Below, in pieces: positions 41,787 through 49,895 of a stretch of 64,000 nt of DNA (within the stretch, counting starts at the first letter, position 1; each line of letters starts with the position of its first letter). Made by a program: the position numbers and the translations under genes. This DNA is from Microbispora siamensis (lineage in GTDB: Bacteria; Actinomycetota; Actinomycetes; Streptosporangiales; Streptosporangiaceae), in NCBI RefSeq assembly GCF_016863095.1, contig NZ_BOOF01000049.1, positions 1-64,000 on the forward strand, written 5' to 3'. The notes under the pieces are model-generated. The model saw nothing but the letters and a program-made list of their open reading frames with translations, was not told the origin of the DNA and searched no databases.

Positions 41787-42677
41787 TCAGTTCTTCTGCT
41801 TCAAACAGCTGTAGCCGCTCGGCCGGTCGGGTTCGAGCGTCACCTGCCGCAGCACGGTCGCTTCCATGGAGATGCGGAAGGTCTCCTGGTGCGCGCAGTC
41901 GTACAACGCGTACGCGCCCTCGCGTTCGCCGAGCAGCAGCACCTGCACGCCGCCGCGCAGCACCTTGCCGCTTTCGCGGTCGTTGAGCACCACCCACTGG
42001 TCCTGGAAGCCCACCATCGACAGGAGCATGCTGGCGGGCCTGCCCTTCTCGGCGACGGCGAGCGCGTCGCTCTCCATCTGCCCCATCAGCGCGAAGCCCA
42101 GCCCGATGCCGGTGAACGCGGCCACCACGATCTTCATGCCGGCGCGGCCGGCCGGCCGCCGCCGCAGCAGCCGGAACGGCACGAGGAAGGCCAGGGCGCC
42201 GATCACCACCGCGGTGATCACGATGCCGGCCAGCGACGCGCCCTCGCCCAGCCCGAGGTAGCCGAGGAAGCCCCAGTAGCTCGCCCCGCACCACAGCGCG
42301 CCGGCGGTCGCGGCGGCCCACGGGCGCACACGTACGGCCTGGGCCAGGCGGAACAGATGGCCGAGGGTGGCCTTGTCGAGCAGCCAGACGGCCGCCACGA
42401 CGATGCCCGCGACCAGCGCGCCCCCGATGATGAGCAGGATCAGCGTTCCCACCAGGCGGCCGAACATGGTGGCCTGGTCGATGCCCGCCTGCTCCGGACT
42501 GATGTTGAAGATGCCGTACACCTGCTGGATGCCGAGATAGAGCAGCGCGTACAGGGCTATGCCGATGGGCACCACGACTGATCCGCTGCGTTCCAGCAGG
42601 TCGACGACGCCGGCTTTCACGTCCGGCTCCGGCGGGTCGGCGAGGCCGGTGTGCTCCTCCGGCTTGGTGATGGTCAT
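41787..42677 (-). CDS. Multi-span membrane protein, unknown function
   Basis: A 296-aa protein. A soluble N-terminus (TKPEEHTGLADPPEPDVKAGVVDLLERSG) precedes about five hydrophobic spans: VVVPIGIALYALLYLGIQQVYGI, LVGTLILLIIGGALVAGIVVAAVWLL, AAATAGALWCGASYWGFLGYLG, GIVITAVVIGALAFLVPF and IVVAAFTGIGLGFALMG. A C-terminal outer domain of about 75 residues has two Cys (YDCAHQETF, GYSCLKQ). I do not recognise the family. It is convergent with the SpoIIE-type gene and divergent from an alpha/beta hydrolase gene. Confidence 0.7.
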   Translation of the reverse strand: MTITKPEEHTGLADPPEPDVKAGVVDLLERSGSVVVPIGIALYALLYLGIQQVYGIFNISPEQAGIDQATMFGRLVGTLILLIIGGALVAGIVVAAVWLLDKATLGHLFRLAQAVRVRPWAAATAGALWCGASYWGFLGYLGLGEGASLAGIVITAVVIGALAFLVPFRLLRRRPAGRAGMKIVVAAFTGIGLGFALMGQMESDALAVAEKGRPASMLLSMVGFQDQWVVLNDRESGKVLRGGVQVLLLGEREGAYALYDCAHQETFRISMEATVLRQVTLEPDRPSGYSCLKQKN

Positions 42678-42828
42678 TTATCGGTTCATTTCGTCTTCGG
42701 TCGTTGCGACGGAACATGATTGCAGCCCGCGCGGACGAGCACGCACCGGATCCGCCTCGACGGTCGGGGAGCGGACACCACGCGCTGCGCGCTTCTTTCC
42801 GGCCGTCCCGGGTGCTTGACTCGGACGC

Positions 42829-43620
42829 ATGGAGCTCGCCCACGACCGCCGCGGCAGCGGCCCGCCGCTGGTCCTCCTCCACGGCATCGGTCACCACCGG
42901 CACGGCTGGCTGCCGGTCCTCGACCTGCTCGCCGAGCGGCACGACGTCATCGCGGTGGACCTGCCCGGCTTCGGCGAGTCCCCGCCGCTGCCGTACGGCA
43001 CGCCGTACAACGTGGAGACGCTGGGGCGGGCGGTGCGGGAGTTCTGGACCGGGCTCGGCCTGAGCCGGCCGCACGTCGCGGGCAACTCGCTGGGCGGCTA
43101 CATCGCGCTCGACCTGGCGTCCTCCGCCGACGTCCGTACGGCCGTCGCGCTGTCTCCCGCCGGATTCTGGTCCCGGCCCGAGTACGCGTACGCGCGGGCC
43201 GCGCTGCGCCTGCTGCGGCTGGCGGTGCGGGCGGACGGGCTGCCCACGCTCGCGGCCGGAACGGACGAGGGGAAGGCGCTGGCCTTGGGGCTGTTCGTGG
43301 CCCGTCCGGAGCGACTGTCCCGCGAGGCCGTGCTCGCGGCGGCCGTGGCGATGCGCGAGTGCGTGGGGTTCGAGGAGACGCTGGACTCGCTGGCGTGGGT
43401 CGCGCCGCCCGCGCCGCCCCAGGTGCCGGTCACCATCGCCTGGGGCGACCGCGACCGGCTGCTGCCGCGCCGGCAGGCCGTACGGGCGGCGCGGTGGGCT
43501 GGGCAGCGGGCGCTGCTGCTGCGGGGCTGCGGCCACGTGCCGATGAGCGACGACCCGGAACTGGTCGCGCGGGTGATTCTCGAAGGCAGCGCCCGCGAAG
43601 GCGGCGAAGACCCGCGCTGA
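42829..43620 (+). CDS. Alpha/beta hydrolase
   Basis: A 263-aa alpha/beta-hydrolase fold protein. The oxyanion region is PPLVLLHGIGHHRHGWLPVLDLLAERHDVIAVDLPGFGES. The nucleophile Ser is in VAGNSLGGYIALDLA. The Asp is in VTIAWGDRDRLLPRRQ and the His in LLLRGCGHVPMSDDPELVA. The cap domain is small. The group includes esterases, C-C bond hydrolases and haloperoxidase-like enzymes. The elbow GNSLGG is common in meta-cleavage-type hydrolases, but the neighbours give no pathway. ATG start; no signal peptide. Confidence 0.9.
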   Translation: MELAHDRRGSGPPLVLLHGIGHHRHGWLPVLDLLAERHDVIAVDLPGFGESPPLPYGTPYNVETLGRAVREFWTGLGLSRPHVAGNSLGGYIALDLASSADVRTAVALSPAGFWSRPEYAYARAALRLLRLAVRADGLPTLAAGTDEGKALALGLFVARPERLSREAVLAAAVAMRECVGFEETLDSLAWVAPPAPPQVPVTIAWGDRDRLLPRRQAVRAARWAGQRALLLRGCGHVPMSDDPELVARVILEGSAREGGEDPR

Positions 43621-43685
43621 GTCTCTCCGTGCCGCTTGTGCCGACGGGCGCGCGGGGGCGGGGAAACCCACGCATACTGATCCCT

Positions 43686-43847
43686 GTGGACACCGGACTC
43701 ATCCTTCTGGTCTTCCTGGCGTTCCTGTTCGCGTGGCTGCTGAACAAGGTGCGCCGGTTCTTCCGGCTGAGCCCGATGGCCTACGGAGGCGTGATGGTCG
43801 TGTTCGTGGTGGCCATGCTGCTGATCTGGGGACAGCAGCACAGCTGA
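43686..43847 (+). CDS. Small two-span membrane protein
   Basis: A 53-aa protein starting at GTG 43686 (VDTGLILLVFLAFLFAWLLNKVRRFF). One hydrophobic stretch (residues about 4-19), a basic link (NKVRRFFRLS), then a second stretch (MAYGGVMVVFVVAMLLIWG), ending QQHS. It lies 65 bp behind the hydrolase and 9 bp before the convergent acyl-CoA dehydrogenase end. I do not recognise it. Its size and codon use are consistent with a real small membrane protein. Confidence 0.6.
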   Translation: MDTGLILLVFLAFLFAWLLNKVRRFFRLSPMAYGGVMVVFVVAMLLIWGQQHS

Positions 43848-43856
43848 TCTGTTGCT

Positions 43857-45002
43857 CTAGAAGCCGAAGGACCGGCCGATGATCTCCTTCATGATCTCGG
43901 TCGTGCCGCCGTAGATCGTCTGTACGCGGCTGTCCAGCCAGGCCTTGGCCACCGGATACTCCAGCATGTACCCGTAACCGCCGTGAAGCTGGACGCACCG
44001 GTCGATGACCTTGTTCTGCAGCTCGGTCGTCCACCACTTGGCCTTGGCCGCGTCCACCGCCGTGAGCTCCTTGGCGTTGAGCGCTCGCACGCACTTGTCC
44101 ACGTAGTGGCGGGCGATCTCCACCTCCGTGGCCAGTTCGGCCAGCAGGAACCGGGTGTTCTGGAACTTGCCGATGCTGCGGCCGAAGGCCGTACGGTTGC
44201 GGCAGTACTCGATCGTCTCCTCCAGCACCGTCTCCGCCGCGGCCACGGCCGCCACCGCGATCGACAGCCGCTCCTGCGGCAGGTTGTTCATGAGCTGGAA
44301 GAAGCCCTGGCCCTCCTCGCCGCCCAGCAGGTTGGCCACCGGCACCCGGACGTTCTCGAAGAACAGCTCGGCGGTGTCCTGCGCGTGCATGCCGACCTTC
44401 TCCAGGTTCCGGCCGCGGGTGAAGCCCTCCATGCCGCGCTCCACCACCAGCAGCGAGGTGCCGCGCGCGCCCGCCGAGGGGTCGGTCTTGGTCACGACCA
44501 CGACGAGGTCGGAGTTGATGCCGTTGGTGATGAAGGTCTTCTGGCCGTTCACCACGTAGTGGTCGCCCTCGCGGACGGCGGTGGTGCGGATGCCCTGCAG
44601 GTCGCTGCCGGCCCCCGGCTCGGTCATCCCGATGGCCGTGATCAGCTCACCGGACGCGAAGCCGGGCAGCCAGCGCTGCTTCTGCTCGTCGTTGGTCAGA
44701 TCGACCATGTACGGCGCCATGATGTCGTTGTGCAGGCCGAATCCCAGGCCGGTGGCGCCGACGCGGATAATCTCCTCGACGATCACCATGTTGTAACGGA
44801 AGTCGCTGATCCCCGAGCCGCCGTACTCCTCCGGCACGGAGAAGCCGAACATGCCCAGCTCGCCCGCCTTCTTCCACACGTCGCGGGGGACGATGCCGTC
44901 CTTCTCCCACTGCGCGTGGTGGGGGACGACCTCACGGGCCATGAACTCACGGACGGTCTCGCGGAAGAGGTCGTGCTCCTCGTCGAAGAGGTCTCGCCGC
45001 AT
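43857..45002 (-). CDS. Acyl-CoA dehydrogenase
   Basis: A 381-aa flavoprotein. ATG 45002 gives the family start MRRDLFDEEHDLFRETVREFMAREVVPHHAQWEKDGIVP. The FAD and substrate motif is ITAIGMTEPGAGSDLQGIRTTAVREGDHYVVNGQKTFITNG, with MNNLPQERLSIAVAAVAAAE, QLHGGYGYMLEYPV and QTIYGGTTEIMKEIIGRSF. The catalytic-base position lies in the IYGGTTE region, as in ACAD long/branched types. It oxidises an acyl-CoA to the 2-enoyl-CoA and passes electrons to ETF. A 19-bp palindrome lies 36 bp upstream, which suggests control by a local or distant TetR. Confidence 0.92.
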   Translation of the reverse strand: MRRDLFDEEHDLFRETVREFMAREVVPHHAQWEKDGIVPRDVWKKAGELGMFGFSVPEEYGGSGISDFRYNMVIVEEIIRVGATGLGFGLHNDIMAPYMVDLTNDEQKQRWLPGFASGELITAIGMTEPGAGSDLQGIRTTAVREGDHYVVNGQKTFITNGINSDLVVVVTKTDPSAGARGTSLLVVERGMEGFTRGRNLEKVGMHAQDTAELFFENVRVPVANLLGGEEGQGFFQLMNNLPQERLSIAVAAVAAAETVLEETIEYCRNRTAFGRSIGKFQNTRFLLAELATEVEIARHYVDKCVRALNAKELTAVDAAKAKWWTTELQNKVIDRCVQLHGGYGYMLEYPVAKAWLDSRVQTIYGGTTEIMKEIIGRSFGF

Positions 45003-45037
45003 CGGGTACGCCTTCCGGCTCAGGGTCTGTTGGCCGC

Positions 45038-45056
45038 ACCAGAATACGATTCTGGT
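45038..45056. promoter_or_regulatory. 19-bp palindromic operator before the acyl-CoA dehydrogenase
   Basis: ACCAGAAT, ACG, ATTCTGGT: perfect 8-bp arms. It lies 36 bp upstream of the dehydrogenase start. No regulator is encoded next to it, so the binding protein is probably encoded elsewhere. TetR-family fatty-acid regulators bind sites of this build. Confidence 0.7.
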
Positions 45057-45207
45057 TGTCCCCCGGTCGATCGGCTTCAAGTCGTACGGAGGGTCACAAC
45101 TCCGAAACCATCGCGATAACGGCCCCTTTGACCGCTTCGGTTACCCCTAAGATCTACCTTCGGTTTGCTATAGGCCCGCCAGGGCGGACCTGTGATCGGA
45201 GTATGCG

Positions 45208-46668
45208 GTGATTCGGTGGAAAGCTGGTCTTCCTAGGACCATGGCCGCCTTGGCCCTCGGCCTGGCCGGTACGGCAATCGTCGTCGTGCCGTCGATGACG
45301 GCACAGGCCAATACCGCCGACCTCGTCGTCGATTACGCCTGCCAACAGGGCATCGCCACCTCGGGTTCGGGCACCGTCTATCTTCGGACGAAGCTCACCG
45401 TTCCCACCACGCTGAACGTCGGCGATCCGCTCAACGTGGCGTGGAAGCTGAACTACAAGGACGCGACGCGCTTCGGAGCGCCCGCGCGGCTGCCCAACGG
45501 TGGCAGGATCGAGGTGACCGGGCGGGTCAACCTCACCGGCAGCTGGATCGGGCAGCTTCAGCCCAAGGGGTCCGTGGACCAGCCGGGCGCGATGATCAAG
45601 GGCACGCCGCTCAATCTTCCCGATGGCATCGCCGACTTCGCGTACACCGATCGAGAGGGAACCCTCACGGTCAAGCCCGGCAGGCTGTTCGTCGACTTCC
45701 GTCCCCCCGCCTCCGAGGTCATGGTCAACGACGACGACCCGGCGATCACCTACAGCGGCGGCTGGGAGAACCTCGAAGGGCAGCCGAGCGGGGACAACGA
45801 CTACCACTTGGACCTGCACCGGACCACGGTGGGCGGCGCCTCGGCGTCCTTCGTGTTCACCGGCACGGGAGTGGACTACGTTGCGCAGCGGGACCGGCGC
45901 GCGGGGCCGATCGACATCGAAGTCGACGGTCAGCCCGGTACTCCGCCGCGGATCGATCCCTCGACGAACGACGACGGCACCCCGGTGAACGACGCCAACA
46001 AGGGCGGGCAGACCCTGTGGAAGTTCCGCGGTCTTAAGTACGGCGAGCACACGATCACGATCAAGAACGTCGAGGACGCCAAGTGGGGCCAGCTCGACGC
46101 GTTCCGCGTGGTCACTCGGGAGCTGGTCAACCCGCCGCAGGAGTACCGCGCCGAGTGCACGCTCATCAGCGCACCGGTCGGTATTGAGGTGACGATCGGC
46201 GGTGGCGACAACCCGGCCAGCCCGTCGCCGGACAGCTCGCCGGACACGTCCGCGTCGCCCGACAGCTCGGCCAGCCCTTCGGGAAGCGTCTCGCCGAGTG
46301 CGTCCCCCACTCCCACCCCCACGCCTTCCCAGTCGCCGAGCGGCGGTCAGTCGCCGTCGCCGTCGCCGTCGCCTTCGGCGAGCAGGAGCCCGAACCTGGC
46401 GCCGACGCAGAACTACGTGGTGGCGGTGGTCACGCAGGGCAGTCCTTCGCCGACGGCGACGAAGACGGTGACGCTGACCGCGACGCCGACCGTGGCGCAG
46501 GTGGCGATCACGCCACAGGGCGGCGCGCAGACCGGTGAGGCTCCGGAGCGTGTGTCGTCCTCGGGCATGCTGCTGATCGGCTCGGGTGGCGCGCTGTTGA
46601 TGATCGGAATGCTCAGCGGTGTGGCAATGCTCCGGCGCAGGGCGGCGCACTCGGGCGAGCGGAGCTGA
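45208..46668 (+). CDS. Secreted surface protein 1, C-terminal TPxGGAxTG sorting-type signal
   Basis: A 486-aa protein starting at GTG 45208. Signal-like N-terminus: MAALALGLAGTAIVVVPSMTAQA. Residues about 40-315 are a beta-rich extracellular region in two parts. The second (PAITYSGGWENLEGQPSGDNDYHLDLHRTTVGGASASFVFTGTGVDYVAQRD) resembles carbohydrate-binding jelly-roll modules in pattern. A Ser/Pro stalk follows (about 325-400). The end shows ITPQGGAQTGE, a 20-residue hydrophobic span and RRRAAHSGERS, the layout of a cell-wall sorting signal without LPXTG. A sortase gene starts 11 bp downstream, so this is very probably its substrate. Confidence 0.82.
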   Translation: MIRWKAGLPRTMAALALGLAGTAIVVVPSMTAQANTADLVVDYACQQGIATSGSGTVYLRTKLTVPTTLNVGDPLNVAWKLNYKDATRFGAPARLPNGGRIEVTGRVNLTGSWIGQLQPKGSVDQPGAMIKGTPLNLPDGIADFAYTDREGTLTVKPGRLFVDFRPPASEVMVNDDDPAITYSGGWENLEGQPSGDNDYHLDLHRTTVGGASASFVFTGTGVDYVAQRDRRAGPIDIEVDGQPGTPPRIDPSTNDDGTPVNDANKGGQTLWKFRGLKYGEHTITIKNVEDAKWGQLDAFRVVTRELVNPPQEYRAECTLISAPVGIEVTIGGGDNPASPSPDSSPDTSASPDSSASPSGSVSPSASPTPTPTPSQSPSGGQSPSPSPSPSASRSPNLAPTQNYVVAVVTQGSPSPTATKTVTLTATPTVAQVAITPQGGAQTGEAPERVSSSGMLLIGSGGALLMIGMLSGVAMLRRRAAHSGERS

Positions 46669-46679
46669 GAAGGATGACG

Positions 46680-47576
46680 ATGCACGACACTCCTGACGGT
46701 GGCGCTCCCGAGCAGGGCGGCGCAGGCACCGACGCCAAGAAGACGCGTAAGCCGCTGCCCCAGCCGGTCCTCGCGACCCTGCTCGTGGCGGGGTCCTTCG
46801 GCGGCATCGCGGCCGTGATGGCCGGGATGCTCGCCGTGCTGAGCCCCTCGGACCCGGAGGAGAGCGGGCCGGTTCCGGGCGCGGTGAACGTCCAGGACGC
46901 GGGCAACGTGGCCTTCCTGCCGCCCACTGTGGGGCCGGGCGGGCCGGGTGTGCCGCTCACGGCGGCGGACCCGACCGCGCCGCCGCCGCTTCCCGCGATC
47001 AAGCCGATCGCCCCGCTGACCCTCACGAGCGCGGCATCGTCATCCCAGACGCCGCTTTCGTCGTCGTCCTCGTCCTCGTCATCGACCGCCAAGAAGACGA
47101 CGACCAAGAAGGTCACCGGCAGGCCGCTCAAGATCAGCATTCCGGCGATCGGGGTGAAGGCCACGGTGGGCTCGGTGGGCGTGGACAAGACCGGCGCCAT
47201 CCAGACGCCCCCGCTGAGCAAGCCGAACCTCACCGGCTGGTATCGCTTCGGACCGGCCCCCGGCGACCAGGGGCCGGCGATCATCCTCGGGCACGTGAAC
47301 ACCCGCAAGGGCGCCGCCGTCTTCAGCCGCCTGCGCGAGCTGAAGCGCGGCAACAAGATCGCCGTTCTCCGCGCGGACGGCAAGATGGCGATCTTCACGG
47401 TGGACGGGATCGAGCAGGTCAGCAAGTCGACGTTCCCGACGAAGCGGGTCTACAGCAACACGATCACGTCCTCGCTGCGGCTGATCACCTGTGGTGGGGT
47501 CTACAACGCCAAGCAGCACCACTACACCGACAACATCATCGTCTACGCGACGCTGACGGAGACCAAGGGCAAGTGA
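46680..47576 (+). CDS. Class F-like sortase 1
   Basis: A 298-aa protein. ATG 46680 was chosen over ATG 46674 because GAGAAGG then has a correct 6-bp spacing. The cytoplasmic N-terminus is followed by one span (VLATLLVAGSFGGIAAVMAGMLAVL), a Pro/Ser linker and the sortase domain from about residue 150: LKISIPAIGVKATVGSVGVDKTGAIQTPPLSKPNLTGWYRFGPAPGDQGPAIILGHVNTRKGAAVFSRL. The catalytic His is in ILGHVN and Cys in LITCGG. After Cys the usual Arg is not obvious (QHHYTDNIIVYA). The enzyme cleaves a sorting signal and links the protein to peptidoglycan or lipid II. It lies 11 bp behind surface protein 1. Confidence 0.88.
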   Translation: MHDTPDGGAPEQGGAGTDAKKTRKPLPQPVLATLLVAGSFGGIAAVMAGMLAVLSPSDPEESGPVPGAVNVQDAGNVAFLPPTVGPGGPGVPLTAADPTAPPPLPAIKPIAPLTLTSAASSSQTPLSSSSSSSSSTAKKTTTKKVTGRPLKISIPAIGVKATVGSVGVDKTGAIQTPPLSKPNLTGWYRFGPAPGDQGPAIILGHVNTRKGAAVFSRLRELKRGNKIAVLRADGKMAIFTVDGIEQVSKSTFPTKRVYSNTITSSLRLITCGGVYNAKQHHYTDNIIVYATLTETKGK

Positions 47577-47580
47577 TCGC

Positions 47581-47608
47581 GAGGTGATCAGCCCCTGCTG
47601 ATCACCTC
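47581..47608. terminator. Palindromic bidirectional terminator
   Basis: GAGGTGATCAG (47581-47591) pairs with CTGATCACCTC (47598-47608), loop of six. It lies between sortase 1 (ends 47576) and the convergent gene ending at 47588, and includes that gene's last codons. Confidence 0.8.
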
Positions 47609-48349
47609 TTCGCCCTCCCGCGCCTCGCGCTCGGGCGGATCGTGCGGCCTGCGCCGTACGGCCGTCCGGGCCGCGCGCTGGACCAGGAGCGTGCCCGCCA
47701 CCGCCGCGACCGCGACGGCCACCAGCGCGTACGGCTGACGCCACGGCGAGGAGTCACCGCCGGCCGCAGAGACCTCGGCCGGCTGGGTGGCGCGGTCCGG
47801 CTTGGTGGTCCGGGCCGGCTGCGCGGACGCGGCGGGCGTCGCGGCAGGAAGGCGGTTGGGGATGACGGCCGCAGCCTTCCAGGGGAACCCCGGCGGCTTC
47901 ACCGGACCCCAGTAATCCATCACCTCGGTGCCGGCGGGCACCGGGAACTGCGGCGGAGCCGCCTTCAGCCCGCCCGGCACCGTGAGCGTGCCGATCTCGT
48001 ACGGCGCGAACATGCCCTGCAAGCCCTGCACCCGCCACCGTCCGGCCGGCACCTTGATCGACGTCGCGTAGTGGGCGGGCTCCGGCAACGGCGTCCCGTC
48101 GAACGTCAGGGCCGTGCCGTCCTCCCCGGTCAGGCGCAGGCCGACCGGTTCGAGCCCGCCGGGGCCCTCGTACGGATGGGTGCCGTGCTGGAGCACCCAG
48201 AAGCCCACCGTGTAGGAGACATCGGGTCGCACCTCGGCAGGGAGCGGGTCGAGTTCGGTCACGGCCCAGAATCCGGCCCGCGCGTGAGCGGGCAGGGCCG
48301 GTGCGAGAATCGCCGCCATCGCCGCGAGCGCCACGAGCAGTCGTCTCAT
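47588..48349 (-). CDS. Secreted, membrane-anchored protein of unknown function
   Basis: A 253-aa protein. Signal peptide: MRRLLVALAAMAAILAPALPAHA. The outer domain (residues 24-150) shows VTELDPLPAEVRPDVSYTVGFWVLQHGTHPYEGPGGLEPVGLRLTGEDGTALTFDGTPLPEPAHYATSIKVPAGRWRVQG, a beta-sandwich pattern seen in FixH/YtkA-like periplasmic modules. After a linker, one span (YALVAVAVAAVAGTLLVQ) precedes a basic and acidic tail. Pattern and position suggest a transport or surface role, but I cannot assign one. It lies between two surface-protein operons on the opposite strand. Confidence 0.7.
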   Translation of the reverse strand: MRRLLVALAAMAAILAPALPAHARAGFWAVTELDPLPAEVRPDVSYTVGFWVLQHGTHPYEGPGGLEPVGLRLTGEDGTALTFDGTPLPEPAHYATSIKVPAGRWRVQGLQGMFAPYEIGTLTVPGGLKAAPPQFPVPAGTEVMDYWGPVKPPGFPWKAAAVIPNRLPAATPAASAQPARTTKPDRATQPAEVSAAGGDSSPWRQPYALVAVAVAAVAGTLLVQRAARTAVRRRPHDPPEREAREGEEVISRG

Positions 48350-48497
48350 GTCAACACCTCCACCCTCCCTACCGTGGGAGGGCGATGAAGGTTCCCTGAG
48401 AATTTCCTGACATAAGGCACCCGCCGGTTATGTGGATGGTCAACTCCTGGGAGACTGTTCGCTACGTGTACGTGACTGTGGTGGCAGGAGAGACGTC

Positions 48498-49739
48498 GTG
48501 CCCGACCCCAGTGCCCGGCGGAGGAGTGCCCGGCGTCGCATCGCGGCCCGATCGGCGGCGGGAGCGACGGCCGCACTGGCCCTGATGACGTGGCCGGTGC
48601 TCGCGGCGACCGAAACCAGGACCGTGTCGTACTCCTGCACTCCCGCGGGCGGCGCCGCCGCGACCTACCCCGTGAACGTGACCCTGGTCGCGCCCGACAA
48701 CCCGGTGGTGAGCAGCGCGGCGACCGTGACCTGGCGGATCGCCCCCGCCGCGACGTCGGACGGCCAGAGTGCGATGGTCGCACCGGCGACGGGCATCGCG
48801 GCGAACGACGTCGTGATCGCCGAGGGCCTGATGGAGGTGACCGGCGCTCCCGTCGTGAGCGAGTCCGCCACTCCCAGCGCATCGCCGACCCCCACGCCCT
48901 CACCGTCGGCGTCGCCTTCCGCGTCCGCCACCCCGTCCCCGTCGGCCTCCCCGTCTCCGGAAGACGCGGGTGACGCCGGCGACACGGAGTCTCAGGTGGC
49001 GACGGACACCTCCGCGACGCCGTCCCCGAGTGCGACGCCCTCTCCCAGCGCGACGCCGTCCAGCGACGAGTCGGGCTCGGCCACGGACGACACGACGACC
49101 GGCACGCAGGAGGAGACTCCTTCGGCCGTCACGCTGAGCCCGTCCGCGTCCACGGCGGTTCCGGTCTCCCTCTCGCCGTCGGCCACGCTGACGCCGATCC
49201 CCGAACTGCTCGTCACGCTGACCCCGACGGCGGAGGGCACGGTCGGAGTCGCGGCCGGGAACTTCACGCTGAAGCTGCGGCCGGCCGGGGACACGACCGG
49301 CACGGGGCAGGCGCTCTACACGTGCACGCTGCCGGACTCCGCGACCCGGGCGTCGCTCGCGCTCACCGTCGCCGCCTCCTCGTCCGCCTCGCCGTCCCCC
49401 TCAGCGTCCGCGTCGCCCTCTCCCTCGCCGAGCCCGACCGGCAGCGACGACGACGACGCGAGCAGCTCGCCCACTCCCAGCGCTACGGCGTCGACGAGCC
49501 CGACCCCGACCAGGACCAGGACGGTCACGGCGACCGCCACCGCGGCGGTCCCCCGTACGGCGACCAAGCAGATCAAGACGACGCCGGTCGGCGGTGCGCA
49601 GACCGGGGCCGGGGGCGACGCGGGCCCGGACGCCCGGCTCGTCGTGTTCACCGGCCTGGCGCTGATGGCCGCGGCAGCGGCCGGAGGGCTGCTGCTGCGC
49701 CGCTTCGGCCCGAACGCCGGTTCGTACGGCAGGCGCTAG
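48498..49739 (+). CDS. Secreted surface protein 2, C-terminal TPxGGAxTG sorting-type signal
   Basis: A 413-aa protein. GTG 48498 follows GGAGAG. The N-terminal signal is AARSAAGATAALALMTWPVLA. The mature part starts ATETRTVSYSCTPAGGAAATYPVNVTLVAP, the same kind of module as in surface protein 3 (T-V-x-Y-x-C-T-P). Two long Ser/Pro/Ala-Thr stretches (about 135-235 and 300-355) flank a repeat of the module, with its second Cys at ALYTCTLPDS. The end is KTTPVGGAQTGAGGDAG, a span (LVVFTGLALMAAAAAGGLLL) and RRFGPNAGSYGRR. It has no sortase directly behind it; surface protein 3 and sortase 2 follow. Confidence 0.8.
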   Translation: MPDPSARRRSARRRIAARSAAGATAALALMTWPVLAATETRTVSYSCTPAGGAAATYPVNVTLVAPDNPVVSSAATVTWRIAPAATSDGQSAMVAPATGIAANDVVIAEGLMEVTGAPVVSESATPSASPTPTPSPSASPSASATPSPSASPSPEDAGDAGDTESQVATDTSATPSPSATPSPSATPSSDESGSATDDTTTGTQEETPSAVTLSPSASTAVPVSLSPSATLTPIPELLVTLTPTAEGTVGVAAGNFTLKLRPAGDTTGTGQALYTCTLPDSATRASLALTVAASSSASPSPSASASPSPSPSPTGSDDDDASSSPTPSATASTSPTPTRTRTVTATATAAVPRTATKQIKTTPVGGAQTGAGGDAGPDARLVVFTGLALMAAAAAGGLLLRRFGPNAGSYGRR

Positions 49740-49895
49740 CGTCCGGCTGACGCGGACATGCCGAGAACGCGAGAAAGTTTGAGCAACCGGAGGCGGTCTT
49801 GGGGTTTTTGTCCGTAAGATCTCTACCTGACTGTGACCGTATGCTGGAATGCTGGTACGCCTGTTGACTGCGAGCATCGAAGTGGAGAGAAGTCA

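Noticed and set aside
46200-46480. Repetitive DNA that could be taken for a CRISPR or minisatellite
   Set aside because: It is codon-level repetition for a Ser/Pro stalk, without constant repeats and spacers.
45154-46650. Minus-strand frame across surface protein 1
   Set aside because: Product is a string of Arg/His/Gly residues; the plus-strand frame has a signal peptide and sorting tail.
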